From positions 5,453,850 to 5,517,849 of the forward strand of contig CP050848.1 of assembly GCA_014873095.1 (NCBI GenBank): a DNA stretch of 64,000 nucleotides. Direction: 5' to 3'. Source of the DNA: Planctomycetales bacterium ZRK34. Lineage in GTDB: Bacteria > Planctomycetota > Phycisphaerae > Phycisphaerales > Zrk34. Of the stretch, positions 35,271 through 45,895 are shown one piece after another. The notes beneath the pieces were generated by a model that was not told the DNA's origin, did no database searches, and saw only the letters and a program-made list of their open reading frames with translations. The translations under genes and the position numbers were made by a program. Within the stretch, counting starts at the first letter, position 1. The number at the start of each line of letters is the position of its first letter.

Positions 35271-36101
35271 ATGCACACGACGAGGAACACGATGGACCTG
35301 AGCATTGATCTGAACATCTTCGAAGTCGAACCGGCCGAGGAATACCATCGCAAAGCCGATCGCTACCTCAGTAGCCACCAACTGATCGACTTCATCAAGT
35401 GCCCGTGGTTGTATCGCAAGAAGTCGCTCGGTCTGATCGTCGACACCGACTCGCCCAGTTACCTGATCGGCCGTGCCGCACACGTCCGCATTCTCGAAGG
35501 CCGCGATGCCTACGAGACACAATTTGCTATTGGCGGCCCGATCAATCCCAGGACCAACAAGCCGTTCGGCTCAAACACGAAGGCCTTCGCCGAGTGGGCG
35601 GTGGCCCAAGGCAAGCACGTCCTTTCCCACGACCAGGTCGATCTGATCGAACAGATGGCCAGCGGCGTGGCCATGAACGACGAGGCAGTCGATCTGCTGC
35701 TCTACGGCCGGTCCGAAGGCGTGCTCCGGGCCGACTACTGCGACACCCCGTGCCAGATCCGCATCGATTGGGTCCACCCGCACCGGGGCATCGTGGACTT
35801 CAAAACCTGCGATGACCTGACCTGGTTCGAAGCCGATGCCCGGCGCTACGGCTACCACCGACAGATGGCGTTCTATCGCGCGGTGCTGGCCCAAGTTCTC
35901 GACGGCGAGATGGTGCCGGTTCACCTCGTCGCGGTTGAGAAGAAAGAACCCTTCCGATGCGGGGTCTGGCGCGTCGGTGACGACACGCTGACCATCGCTC
36001 AACGCGAAAACGAATCCGCAATCCGGCGGCTGCGCACCTGCTGGGACAACGACCACTGGCCCACCGGCTTCGAGGAGGTGCGGGTGCTCGAAGTCGCCTG
36101 A
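35271..36101 (+). CDS. RecE/exonuclease VIII-like PD-(D/E)XK nuclease
   Basis: A 276-residue protein with SSHQLIDFIKCPWLYRKK, YLIGRAAHVRILEG and a late catalytic core IDWVHPHRGIVDFKTCDDLTWF (Asp, then D-x-K), followed by a Tyr-rich helix RRYGYHRQMAFYRAVL. This matches phage PD-(D/E)XK exonucleases of the RecE type, which resect double-stranded DNA for recombination. Two ATGs are possible (35271 and 35292), each with an AGGA site. It is the first gene after copy B; the AAA ATPase and DUF669 protein downstream complete a recombination set. Confidence 0.8.
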   Translation: MHTTRNTMDLSIDLNIFEVEPAEEYHRKADRYLSSHQLIDFIKCPWLYRKKSLGLIVDTDSPSYLIGRAAHVRILEGRDAYETQFAIGGPINPRTNKPFGSNTKAFAEWAVAQGKHVLSHDQVDLIEQMASGVAMNDEAVDLLLYGRSEGVLRADYCDTPCQIRIDWVHPHRGIVDFKTCDDLTWFEADARRYGYHRQMAFYRAVLAQVLDGEMVPVHLVAVEKKEPFRCGVWRVGDDTLTIAQRENESAIRRLRTCWDNDHWPTGFEEVRVLEVA

Positions 36102-36115
36102 TCAGGCATCTCTTC

Positions 36116-36175
36116 GCGCCCGGGCGGCTTGTGGCGGGTCCACCACATGCGACGGCCACCCCCCGGGCGCTTCTT
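36116..36175 (+). other. Structured intergenic element
   Basis: GCGCCCGGG (36116-36124) pairs perfectly with CCCGGGCGC (36162-36170), followed by TTCTTTT. The 37-base loop can itself fold (TGTGG...CCACA). It could be a terminator or an attenuator between the nuclease and ATPase genes. Confidence 0.5.
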
Positions 36176-36216
36176 TTGAACAACAACGCGAACCACTCAC
36201 GCACAAGGAAGCTCAC

Positions 36217-36996
36217 ATGTCCCTACTCGAAAAGATTCACACCGGACCACGTCACTCGCCGCCGCGATTCCTGATCTACGGCACCGAGGGTATCGGCAAG
36301 TCCACCACTGCGGCGCAGGCCCCCAAGCCCATCTTCATCCCGACCGAGGACGGCCTGGACCAGATCGACTGCGCCAGCTTCCCGCTCGCCAACAAGCTGG
36401 AAGATGTGGAGACGGCGATCCAAGCACTGCTGCACGACAAGCACACGTTCGAGTCGGTCGTAATCGACTCGGTCGACTGGCTCGAGCGACTGATCTGGGA
36501 CGCGCTGTGTGAACAGTACGGCGTCAACAGCATCGAGAAAGTCGACGGCGGCTACGCCAAGGGCTACACGCACGCCCTGACGCCGTGGCGGAAGGTGCTC
36601 AACGACTTGAACGCCCTGCGCAACCAGCGCGGCATGTGTGTGATCCTCCTCGCCCATGCCAAGGTCGAGAAGTTCGAAGACCCCGAGCACTCAGCCTACG
36701 ACCGCTACTCGCCGCGCCTGCACAAGCACGCCACGGCGCTGATCACCGAGTGGGCGGACGCGGTGCTGTTCGCCACCCGCAAGATCATCACCAAGACCGA
36801 AGACGGCGGCTTTGGCCGCGATCGGACCATCGCATCGGGCCTGGGCAAGGACGGCGGCGAGCGCGTGATCCGCACCGTGGGCAGTCCCGCCTGCGTGGCC
36901 AAGAATCGCTACGGCCTGCCGGCTGAACTGCCGCTCTCGTGGTCAGCGTTGATGCAGGCCATGTCCCCTCGAACCACCAACACCAAGGAGTCCTGA
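36217..36996 (+). CDS. Phage AAA ATPase (AAA_24 / Sak4-like)
   Basis: A 259-residue RecA-like ATPase with Walker A GTEGIGKST (about 24-32), Walker B SVVIDSVDWLERL and VILLAHAKVEKF. Phage proteins of this type (often annotated AAA_24 or Sak4-like) take part in single-strand annealing or recombination together with an SSB-like protein. It lies between a RecE-like nuclease and a DUF669 protein, which supports that role. Strong AAGGAAG site before ATG. Confidence 0.8.
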   Translation: MSLLEKIHTGPRHSPPRFLIYGTEGIGKSTTAAQAPKPIFIPTEDGLDQIDCASFPLANKLEDVETAIQALLHDKHTFESVVIDSVDWLERLIWDALCEQYGVNSIEKVDGGYAKGYTHALTPWRKVLNDLNALRNQRGMCVILLAHAKVEKFEDPEHSAYDRYSPRLHKHATALITEWADAVLFATRKIITKTEDGGFGRDRTIASGLGKDGGERVIRTVGSPACVAKNRYGLPAELPLSWSALMQAMSPRTTNTKES

Positions 36997-36999
36997 TCC

Positions 37000-37473
37000 A
37001 TGGCAAATCTCAATGGATTCAACGCGAACGACGTCGACCCGAACACCAGCTTCGACCCGATCCCGGCGGGCAAATACCTTGCGGCGATCACCGCCTCGGA
37101 AATGAAGCCGACCAAGAACGGCAACGGCAGCTACCTCGAGCTGACGTTCTCCGTCCTCGAAGGCGAGTATCAGGGCCGCACGCTCTGGGCACGGCTGAAC
37201 CTGAACAACCCCAACGCCACGGCGGTCAAGATCGCCCGAGGCGAACTGTCGGCGATCTGTCGCGCGGTCGGGGTGATGCAGCCCAGGGACAGCGTGGAAC
37301 TGCACAACCTGCCATTGGTCATCAACGTCAAGCTCAAGAAGCGCACCGACAACGATGAACTGACCAACGAACTCAAGGGTTTCGAGGCCAAGGCCGAAGT
37401 CGGTGCGCATGCCGCTGCATCCGGAGAGCAGGCTCCCGTGACCGACAACACGCCGCCGTGGAAGAGGGGGTGA
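37000..37473 (+). CDS. DUF669 domain phage protein (SSB-like role)
   Basis: A 157-residue protein beginning MANLNGFNANDVDPNTSFDP with PAGKYLAAITASEMKPTKNGNGSYLELTFSVLEGEYQGRTLWARL, the DUF669 signature. DUF669 proteins accompany phage recombinases and are presumed single-strand DNA binders. The C terminus (TDNTPPWKRG) is reminiscent of an interaction tail. Three bases separate it from the ATPase gene. Confidence 0.85.
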   Translation: MANLNGFNANDVDPNTSFDPIPAGKYLAAITASEMKPTKNGNGSYLELTFSVLEGEYQGRTLWARLNLNNPNATAVKIARGELSAICRAVGVMQPRDSVELHNLPLVINVKLKKRTDNDELTNELKGFEAKAEVGAHAAASGEQAPVTDNTPPWKRG

Positions 37474-37476
37474 CCG

Positions 37477-37767
37477 TTGGACACGATTCTTTACGACCTG
37501 AATGCGCGTAACGGTGGTAAGCCGCTCATGCTACGGGCCGGTTGCCACTCACCTGAGCCCCACGAGGTGCAGTTGAAGTTCGGCGGCACCGAGTCTGATC
37601 CGAAGGTGCTGATCAACTTTTCGCTGATCGACGGGGAGCTCTTCATCGACGTGATCGACATGGGCAGGCTCGATGAAGACGACGTGCCGTGCGGCGCACT
37701 CGCCTCACTGAGCGCCAAGCTCCGCGTCGGTCACGACGAACTGGTGGAGGAGGACGAGGAGGCGTGA
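37477..37767 (+). CDS. Small hypothetical phage protein
   Basis: A 96-residue acidic protein with a TTG start (GAGGGGG upstream) and no recognised domain. It ends in a Glu/Asp run (VEEDEEA). It overlaps the RusA gene (GTGA), so it is co-translated with it. Confidence 0.65.
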   Translation: MDTILYDLNARNGGKPLMLRAGCHSPEPHEVQLKFGGTESDPKVLINFSLIDGELFIDVIDMGRLDEDDVPCGALASLSAKLRVGHDELVEEDEEA

Positions 37768-38180
37768 AGCTGGCGCTGCCCTATCCACCGAGCATCAATC
37801 ACTACTGGCGTCACTACCGGGGCCGGACGGTGATCAGCCGGGAAGGTCGCAGGTTCCGCGAGGACATCTGTGACTTCCTGGCTACGTCGGCCCAGCGGAG
37901 TGGCAACGGGCCGCGCAAACCACCGGCGGGCGGACGCATCGCGCTGTGCATGGATGCGTTTCCGCCCGATCGCCGGCGTCGCGACCTGGACAACATCCAG
38001 AAGCCGGTGCTCGACGCGCTCGAGCACGCCGAGGTGTATCTCGACGACAGCCAGATCGACCTGCTGCTCACCCGGCGACGGGCCAGCGGCAAGCCCGGCC
38101 GCATCGAAGTGCAACTCGACGAGCTGCCGCTGCGCCGGTGCCCGCTGTGCGGTGCCGCGATCAATCCGGAGAACAACTGA
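37764..38180 (+). CDS. RusA-family Holliday junction resolvase
   Basis: 138 residues from a GTG start that overlaps the previous stop. The start LALPYPPSINHYWRHYRGR and catalytic segment DRRRRDLDNIQKPVLDALEHAEVYLDDSQI (the D...DN..K...DAL pattern) identify RusA endonucleases, which resolve branched DNA. A C-terminal CPLCGAAI adds a half zinc site not present in classical RusA. Part of the recombination module. Confidence 0.9.
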   Translation: MKLALPYPPSINHYWRHYRGRTVISREGRRFREDICDFLATSAQRSGNGPRKPPAGGRIALCMDAFPPDRRRRDLDNIQKPVLDALEHAEVYLDDSQIDLLLTRRRASGKPGRIEVQLDELPLRRCPLCGAAINPENN

Positions 38181-38182
38181 TC

Positions 38183-38833
38183 ATGAGTCAACCTCAACGC
38201 ATCTATCTGGCCGGGCCGATGACCGGATTGCCCGACCACAACTTCCCGGCGTTCCGCGCCGCCGCCGAGCGACTGCAGCAGGCGGGCTGGGAGGTGGTCA
38301 ACCCGGCGGACAACTTCGGCGGTCGCACCGATCTGCCGCGTGGCAGTTACCTGCGTGCGGACGTGGCGCTGCTGCTGCAGTGCGACGCCATGGCGATGCT
38401 GCCCGGCTGGGCGGATTCGCGGGGCGCGAAGCTCGAGTACCTGCTTGGCCGCGAACTGGGCATGCCGATCATCGACGTCGCCACGTTTCAGCCGTTGGCT
38501 GATGCACCGGCACCGACCGTGCATCTGCATGAATTGCGTCTTGCCGAGCCACCGCCGACCGTTCCCGTTCTCGATGAAGCTGCAGAACTGACCAGCGGCC
38601 AGCGCAACGCCGACTACGGACACCCCCGGGAGGATTTCGGGCGTACGGCGCAGATGTGGAACGGCGTGCTGGCGGAGAAGCTGCGCGAAGGTCAGCAGAT
38701 CGAGGCGATGGATGTGCCGCTGTGCATGATCGCCGTGAAGCTGGCGCGTCAAGCTCACCGGCACAAGCGTGACAACCTGGTCGACATCGCCGGGTACGCC
38801 CGAACGGCGGCCATGATCGCCGGGGAGGAATAA
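38183..38833 (+). CDS. DUF4406 protein with C-terminal DUF6378-like part
   Basis: A 216-residue two-part protein. Residues 1-100 (RIYLAGPMTGLPDHNFPAFRAAAERLQQAGWEVVNPA...WADSRGAKLEYLLGRELGMPI) match DUF4406, a nucleoside 2-deoxyribosyltransferase-like fold. Residues ~125-210 (RNADYGHPREDFGRTAQMWNGVL...MDVPLCMIAVKLARQAHRHKRDNLVDIAGYA) match DUF6378-type phage proteins. These are usually separate small phage genes; here they are fused. Probable role in nucleotide handling; the catalytic activity is unproven. Confidence 0.78.
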   Translation: MSQPQRIYLAGPMTGLPDHNFPAFRAAAERLQQAGWEVVNPADNFGGRTDLPRGSYLRADVALLLQCDAMAMLPGWADSRGAKLEYLLGRELGMPIIDVATFQPLADAPAPTVHLHELRLAEPPPTVPVLDEAAELTSGQRNADYGHPREDFGRTAQMWNGVLAEKLREGQQIEAMDVPLCMIAVKLARQAHRHKRDNLVDIAGYARTAAMIAGEE

Positions 38834-39645
38834 GTGGCCGCACGACGTTCCCGCAAATCTCGTGTGATGATCGCCTTCGGCGATGCTCATATCCCGCATC
38901 ACAACCCGCGTGCGGTCGAGGTCGTCTGCCGCGCGATCGAACACATCAAACCCGACCTGACCGTCTGCCTCGGCGACCTGCTCGACTGCGGGCAGTTCTC
39001 ATCGCACCCGCCGACCCACGGCGTGCCGGAGACGAACTACCAGGACGACCTTGCCGAGGCCAACGCGCTACTCGACCGGGTGCAGGCGGCCAGCGGTCGG
39101 CTGGTCATGGTCGAGGGCAACCATGAGTACCGACTCGACCGCTGGGCGGCGCTGACCAGCGAAGGACGGGGCGCGTACTCCATGCTCGCCCCGCGCCTGC
39201 AACTGTCGCGTGATCGCAAGAAGTTCACGTACGTGCCATACGGTTCGGCCACGGCCCGTTACCCGCACTACGCAATCAACTCGCGGATCGTCGCCGTGCA
39301 TGGATGGTCGTATGCCCGACACGCGACCAAGAACCACCTGCAGATCAGCCAGGGCAAGAGCATCATCCACGGCCATACGCACCGGGCCGACACAAGCATC
39401 ATCCAGAACATCTGGTCCCCCAGCACCGGAAGCGTGATCCAGGCCCGAAGCGCCGGTTGTCTGTGCAAGCCGATTCCGCTCTACGGCACGGGCCGGCCCG
39501 TCGAGTGGGTCAACGCTTTCATCCTCGGCTACCTCGGCCGACGCAGCGACACGCTCTACACGATTCCCATCATGGACGACCGCTGCATCCTGCCCGACGG
39601 CACGGAGATCGCCGCAGGCAAACTTCCGGGGGCGGGGGTGGCGGC

Positions 39646-39649
<4 letters not shown>
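38834..39649 (+). CDS. Calcineurin-like metallophosphoesterase
   Basis: A 271-residue protein with GTG start directly after the previous stop. The five phosphoesterase motifs are visible: GDAHIPH (about 17-23), GDLLD, GNHEYR, HGW and GHTHRA. These bind two metals and hydrolyse phosphoesters; phage members may act on DNA ends or nucleotides. It overlaps the helicase gene by 4 bases. Confidence 0.85.
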
Positions 39650-41369
<1,720 letters not shown>

Positions 41370-41373
<4 letters not shown>

Positions 41374-43799
41374 GCGTTGAAGCGGACAACCTGCAATCAG
41401 TGGCTGAACGCTACCTCGCGGCGGGCCTGTGTGTTCTGCCGGCGCGACGCGCCGAGAAGCGACCGGCCGTCGGTCGTTGGCGGCAGTACCAGAAGCGCCA
41501 GCCGACGCAGGCCGAGTTGTCGGCGTGGCTGGCCAATGGCCCGAATGCTCTGTGCGTGCTCTGCGGTACGACGCCCAAGCGAATCGAGATGATCGACTTC
41601 GATGCGGGCGGCGAGTTGTTCGAGGCATGGCGGGAGCGTGTCGATCCTGAGTTGTTCGCTCGGTTGTTCGTCGAACGCACGCCATCGGGTGGTTACCACG
41701 CGGCCTACGGCAACGAGGAGGCGATCTGCGGCAATCTCAAGCTCGCCCAGCGCCGTTCCGAGGACGAGGCTTCCGGGGGGAAGATCGAGACGCTGATCGA
41801 AACCCGTGGCGAAGGCGGGCTGTTCCTCTGCACACCCACCCCAGGGTACGAGCTGGTCCAAGGTGACCTCACCGATCTGCCTGTCCTGACCGGAGCCGAA
41901 CGCGATCAGTTGCTTCAGGCGGCGTGGGATCTGAACGAATACCTGCCGCCCGTGGTCGATGGGCCGCGACAGGCTTCTGGGGCCGGGGGCTGCACGGGGC
42001 CAACACGTGGCCACGTGTCGCTGCCGGTTGGCGGTGGTACAGCCGATCGACCTGGTGACGACTTCAACGCACGTGGCGACGTGGGCGAACTGTTGGCCGA
42101 ACACGGCTGGGTGCGTATCAAGGCCGCCGCCCCGGGAGCCGACGGCAACGAATACTGGCGTCGGCCCGGCAAGAATGCGGGCACGTCCGCCACGCTGAAG
42201 GAGGTGTCCGGGGGACGCGTGTTCTACGTCTTCTCGTCGAACGCCGCGCCATTCGAGCCGAATCGCGGCTACTCGCCGTTCGCCGTCTACGCGCTACTCA
42301 ACCATGGCGGATACTTCGAACAAGCGGCCAGTTCTCTCAGACAACTCGGCTTCGGTAGCAATTCTCTGGCCGACAATGCCGATGGGCCAGACATCTCGGC
42401 GATTATGCGAATGTCCGTCGCACCCGGCGCATGTCCGTCGGACAATGCGGCTCTTGGCCAGACAATGGCGATGTCCGACGGACAAGCCGCACCTTCGCCA
42501 CAGATCGCCGACCCCGGGCCGATGCCGGCCGAAATGCTACGGATGCCAGGTTTTGTCAGCGAGGTCATGGACCACTGCCTGGCGACCGCGCCGTACCCGA
42601 ATCAGGTGATGGCGTTCGCCGGGGCGCTGTCGCTGCTGGCCTTCCTCGCCGGGCGCAAGGTGCGCGACAACGGCGACAACCGCACCAACATCTACCTGCT
42701 CGGCCTGGCCCACTCGGCTGCCGGCAAAGATTGGCCACGCAAGATCAACACGCGTGTCCTCCACCAGATCGGCTTGGCCGAGGCGCTGGGCGAGCGATTC
42801 GCGTCCGGTGAGGGCATCCAGGACGCGCTGTTCCAGAAGCCGACGATGCTGTTTCAGACCGACGAGATCGACGGCATGCTGCAGTCGATCAACAAGGCCA
42901 AAGACGCCAGGCACGAGGCGATCATGAGCACGCTGCTGACGATGTACTCGTCGTCCAACAGCGTCTATCCCATGCGACGCAAGGCGGGCAAAGAATCGCC
43001 GGGCGTGATCGACCAGCCGTGCCTGGTCATCTTCGGCACGGCGATCCCGAACCACTACTACGAGGCGCTCAGCGAGCGGATGCTGACCAACGGCTTCTTC
43101 GCCCGCATGATCATCCTCGAAGCCGGGCCGCGTGCCCCCGGGCAGGAACCGAGCATTCGCGCGTTGCCTGACCGCGTGGTCGAGACCGCAACGTGGTGGT
43201 CCAAGTTCCATCCCGGCGAACACCGCGACAACCTGATCGAAGTCCACCCCGTGCCGGCCATCGTGGACCACACCGATGACGCCCGTCGGTTGCTGATTGA
43301 ATCGCGTGAAGAAGCCGAGGCGGAGTATGCCAAGGCCGAGTCCAGGAGCGACTCGGTCGGCACCACGGTCTGGGGCCGTGTCAGCGAGCAGACACGCAAG
43401 CTCGCGCTGCTGTACGCCATCAGCGAGAACCACGAGAACCCAACCATCAGCCTGCCGGGCGTGCGGTGGGCGTCGCAGTTCGTGATGCACCAGACCCGGC
43501 GCATGCTGTTCATGGCCGCGTCGCACGTGGCGGACAACCCGTTCCACGCCGAGTGTCTGAAGTTGCTGGAGAAACTCCGTGACGCCCCAGGCATGGAACT
43601 GCCGCACAGCGTGCTGCTCAAACGGATGAAGATGGACGCCAAGACCTTCACCGTGCTCGTCGAGACGCTCATCCAGCAAGGCGATGTCGAGATTGTGACG
43701 GGATCAACCGCAGGACGCCCAACGCGAGCGTACCGACTCGTGGGCGAGGTGAAACAAGCCGGTGAAACAAGTCCAGGGGGTGAAAGATGTCTGGCCTGA
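41370..43799 (+). CDS. Primase/DUF3987 replication protein
   Basis: A 809-residue protein with TTG start overlapping the helicase stop. N-terminal ~190 residues resemble the bifunctional primase/polymerase domain (AERYLAAGLCVLPAR...KRPAVGRWRQYQKRQPT...IEMIDFD...TPSGGYHAAYG). A middle domain (~225-330) has YWRRPGKNAGTSATL and SNAAPFEPNRGYSPFAVYALLNHGGYFEQAASSLRQLGFG. The C-terminal half (~385-750) is DUF3987-like, helicase-related (YLLGLAHSAAGKDWPRKINTRVL...FQTDEIDGML). It probably primes and unwinds DNA at the phage origin. The linker between middle and C-terminal parts carries DNA repeats (see 42371-42490). Confidence 0.82.
42371..42490 (+). repeat. 20-base register repeats in the primase linker (possible iterons)
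   Basis: ATGTCCGTCG starts at 42411 and 42431 and ATGTCCGACG at 42471, so copies sit on a 20-base grid. GACAATG follows at 42441 and 42461 and GACAAG at 42481 in the same register. TGTCCGTCGGACA (42432-42444) and TGTCCGACGGACA (42472-42484) are near-palindromes. Because 20 is not a multiple of 3, the periodicity is a property of the DNA and not of the protein. The position inside the replication gene recalls lambda iterons within gene O. Confidence 0.5.
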
Positions 43800-43991
43800 A
43801 CCCGACCATGCTTCACCATCCTTCACCCTTCTTTCACCCGGCAAAGGTGAAAGAAGTTGATCGCGGAAACACCATAAATACAAAGGAAAACAACAACTCT
43901 CTCTTCTTCTTTCCCCCTTTCACCCTCACCCCCTCGCGCGACGCCCGCACGTGTGTATTTGTGTGTGTGCGCGTGATAGGGGTGAAAGAAG
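43748..43991. repeat. GGTGAAA repeat cluster and hairpin
   Basis: GGTGAAA occurs directly at 43748, 43761, 43779, 43846 and 43981, and its inverse (TTCACC) near 43812, 43822, 43833 and 43919. The pair CTTCTTTCACC (43828-43838) / GGTGAAAGAAG (43846-43856) is an 11-bp perfect inverted repeat with a 7-base loop. It starts in the last codons of the primase gene and fills the AT-richer gap. Candidate origin or multi-site operator. Confidence 0.5.
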
Positions 43992-44120
43992 AAGGAAGTG
44001 CGCGGTTCCTTCCCGGGCCCAAGCGCAGGAGATGGCCGCGGGAACAGTCACGAGCATAGGCAGAGTTTGTTTTGCGTGTCCGGTTCACCACAAGTCCACA
44101 ACGCACATGGAGGTGCACTC
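43800..44120. other. intergenic region, no convincing gene
   Basis: About 320 bases between the primase and methylase genes. An open frame here (43787-44059) has no family resemblance and low-complexity composition. The gap holds the GGTGAAA cluster and a pyrimidine tract (about 43898-43932). Confidence 0.55.
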
Positions 44121-45533
44121 ATGACCACCGAGAATCCGACCAAGACGTTTGACGTAGAACTGCGGCTCATCGACGACATCAAGCCCTACGAGGCCAACCC
44201 ACGCCTAAACGACGACGCGGTCGATGCCGTCGCGGCAAGCCTGAAAGAGTTCGGCTTCCGCCAGCCCATCGTGATCGACGCCGACGGCGTGATCATCGTC
44301 GGCCACACCCGCTGGAAGGCGGCGAAGAAGCTGGGCCTGGCCAAGGTGCCGGTCCACGTCGCCACCGACCTGCCGCCGGAGAAGGTCAAGGCGTATCGCA
44401 TCGCTGACAACCAGACGGCGACGCTCGCCGAGTGGGACATGGACCTGCTGCCGATCGAACTGAAAGACCTTCAGCAGGCCGAATACGACCTGTCGTTGCT
44501 GGGCTTCGATGAGGACGAACTAGCCCAAATGCTCGACGGCGACGTGGCCGAGGGTTTGACCGACCCGGACTCGGTGCCCGAACCGCCCGATGATCCGGTC
44601 ACGCAGCGTGGCGACATCTGGGTGCTGGGCAACCACCGTCTGATGTGCGGCGACAGTAGTAGCGTGGAAGACCTGGATCGCCTCCTGGCGTCCGGCAACG
44701 TTCCGGGGGTTGATCTGGTCAACATGGACCCGCCCTACAACGTGAAGGTGGAGCCGCGCAGCAGCACGGCCATCGCCGCCGGCCTGTCGTCGTTCCAGAA
44801 CAAGAAGGCCCAGCTTCACCATCAGGGCTTCGACCAGGCTCGCGGCGTGGGCGATCCGAAGAAGGCCCGCAAGAAGATGCGAGCCAAGGACCGGCCGCTG
44901 GCCAACGACTTTGTCACCGACGACGCGTTCGACGCGATGCTGTTGGCCTGGTTCGCCAACGCCTCGCGGGTGCTCAAGCCGGGCGGGTCGTTCTATATCT
45001 GGGGCGGGTATGCGAACCTCGGCAACTACCCCGCACCGCTCAGGGCCGCCGGGCTGTACTTCAGCCAGGGCATCGTTTGGGACAAACAGCACCCGGTGCT
45101 CACGCGCAAGGACTTCATGGGCGCGTTCGAGATTTGCTTCTACGGCTGGAAGGAAGGCGCGGGCCACGAGTTCTACGGGCCGAACAACGCGACCGACCTC
45201 TGGCACGTGAAGAAGGTTAACCCGCAGGCGATGGTCCACCTGACTGAGAAGCCCGTTGAGCTGGCGGTGCGCTCGATTCAGTACTCGTCGCTGCCGGGGC
45301 AGAACGTCCTCGACCTGTTCGGCGGCAGCGGTTCGACGCTGATCGGCTGCGAGCAGACCGGTCGGCAGGCGTTCCTGATGGAACTGGACCCGGCGTACTG
45401 CGATGTGATCGTCGAGCGGTGGGAGAAGTTCACCGGGAGCAAGGCGGAGCGGATCGAAGCGGCAGCCGCGACTGAGACAGCCCCAACCGAAGTCGGGGCT
45501 GTTTCCGAGGTCGAGCAGGAGGTGGCAGCTTGA
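44121..45533 (+). CDS. ParB-domain DNA methyltransferase
   Basis: A 470-residue protein. Residues ~10-110 are a ParB/sulfiredoxin-like domain (IDDIKPYEANPRLNDDAVDAVAASLKEFGFRQPIVID...GHTRWKAAKKLGL). The rest is a DNA (adenine or cytosine N4) methyltransferase with DPPY (about 203-206), TEKPVEL, and a late LDLFGGSGST that binds SAM. This is a common phage orphan methylase layout, used for protection against host restriction or for regulation. ATG 44121 has GGAGGTG upstream; an upstream frame extension is not protein-like. Confidence 0.9.
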   Translation: MTTENPTKTFDVELRLIDDIKPYEANPRLNDDAVDAVAASLKEFGFRQPIVIDADGVIIVGHTRWKAAKKLGLAKVPVHVATDLPPEKVKAYRIADNQTATLAEWDMDLLPIELKDLQQAEYDLSLLGFDEDELAQMLDGDVAEGLTDPDSVPEPPDDPVTQRGDIWVLGNHRLMCGDSSSVEDLDRLLASGNVPGVDLVNMDPPYNVKVEPRSSTAIAAGLSSFQNKKAQLHHQGFDQARGVGDPKKARKKMRAKDRPLANDFVTDDAFDAMLLAWFANASRVLKPGGSFYIWGGYANLGNYPAPLRAAGLYFSQGIVWDKQHPVLTRKDFMGAFEICFYGWKEGAGHEFYGPNNATDLWHVKKVNPQAMVHLTEKPVELAVRSIQYSSLPGQNVLDLFGGSGSTLIGCEQTGRQAFLMELDPAYCDVIVERWEKFTGSKAERIEAAAATETAPTEVGAVSEVEQEVAA

Positions 45534-45535
45534 GG

Positions 45536-45892
45536 TCAGCGAACGTCAGGACATTCCGCCAGAGCCATGAACTCGATCATCGCGTCCTCGTACAGCCAGC
45601 CCGATGCGGGGTAAGTGCGACGACGCCTGACCTCAACGCATCCGCGTTCCTTCATGAACGCCAACGCAACGTTGACCTGCGTGTACGGTGTGTCGATGGC
45701 CTCGACCAGTTCTTCGAGGGTCGACCCGCCCGCCGCCCGTTCCTCCATGGCGTAGGCCACTTCGCGGTAGACGTCGCGCTTGCAACGGTGCGTGTAGTTG
45801 CGGTCCGGCTGGTCCGCGAAACTGACGGTCATCTCAAGATGATCGTCGAGCACGCGGAACTCCACGTCGCGCTGTCGATGGGGTCGTGGCAT
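45536..45892 (-). CDS. Small hypothetical protein (possible winged helix)
   Basis: A 118-residue protein with no assigned family. The second half (STLEELVEAIDTPYTQVNVALAFMKERGCVEVRRRRTYPAS) has the look of a winged-helix domain. It is last in a five-gene minus-strand block and converges on the methylase gene with a 2-base gap. Confidence 0.65.
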   Translation of the reverse strand: MPRPHRQRDVEFRVLDDHLEMTVSFADQPDRNYTHRCKRDVYREVAYAMEERAAGGSTLEELVEAIDTPYTQVNVALAFMKERGCVEVRRRRTYPASGWLYEDAMIEFMALAECPDVR

Positions 45893-45895
45893 GCT

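Noticed and set aside
43787-44059. 90-residue plus-strand open frame after the primase gene
   Set aside because: Low-complexity, overlaps repeats, no ribosome-binding site of note.
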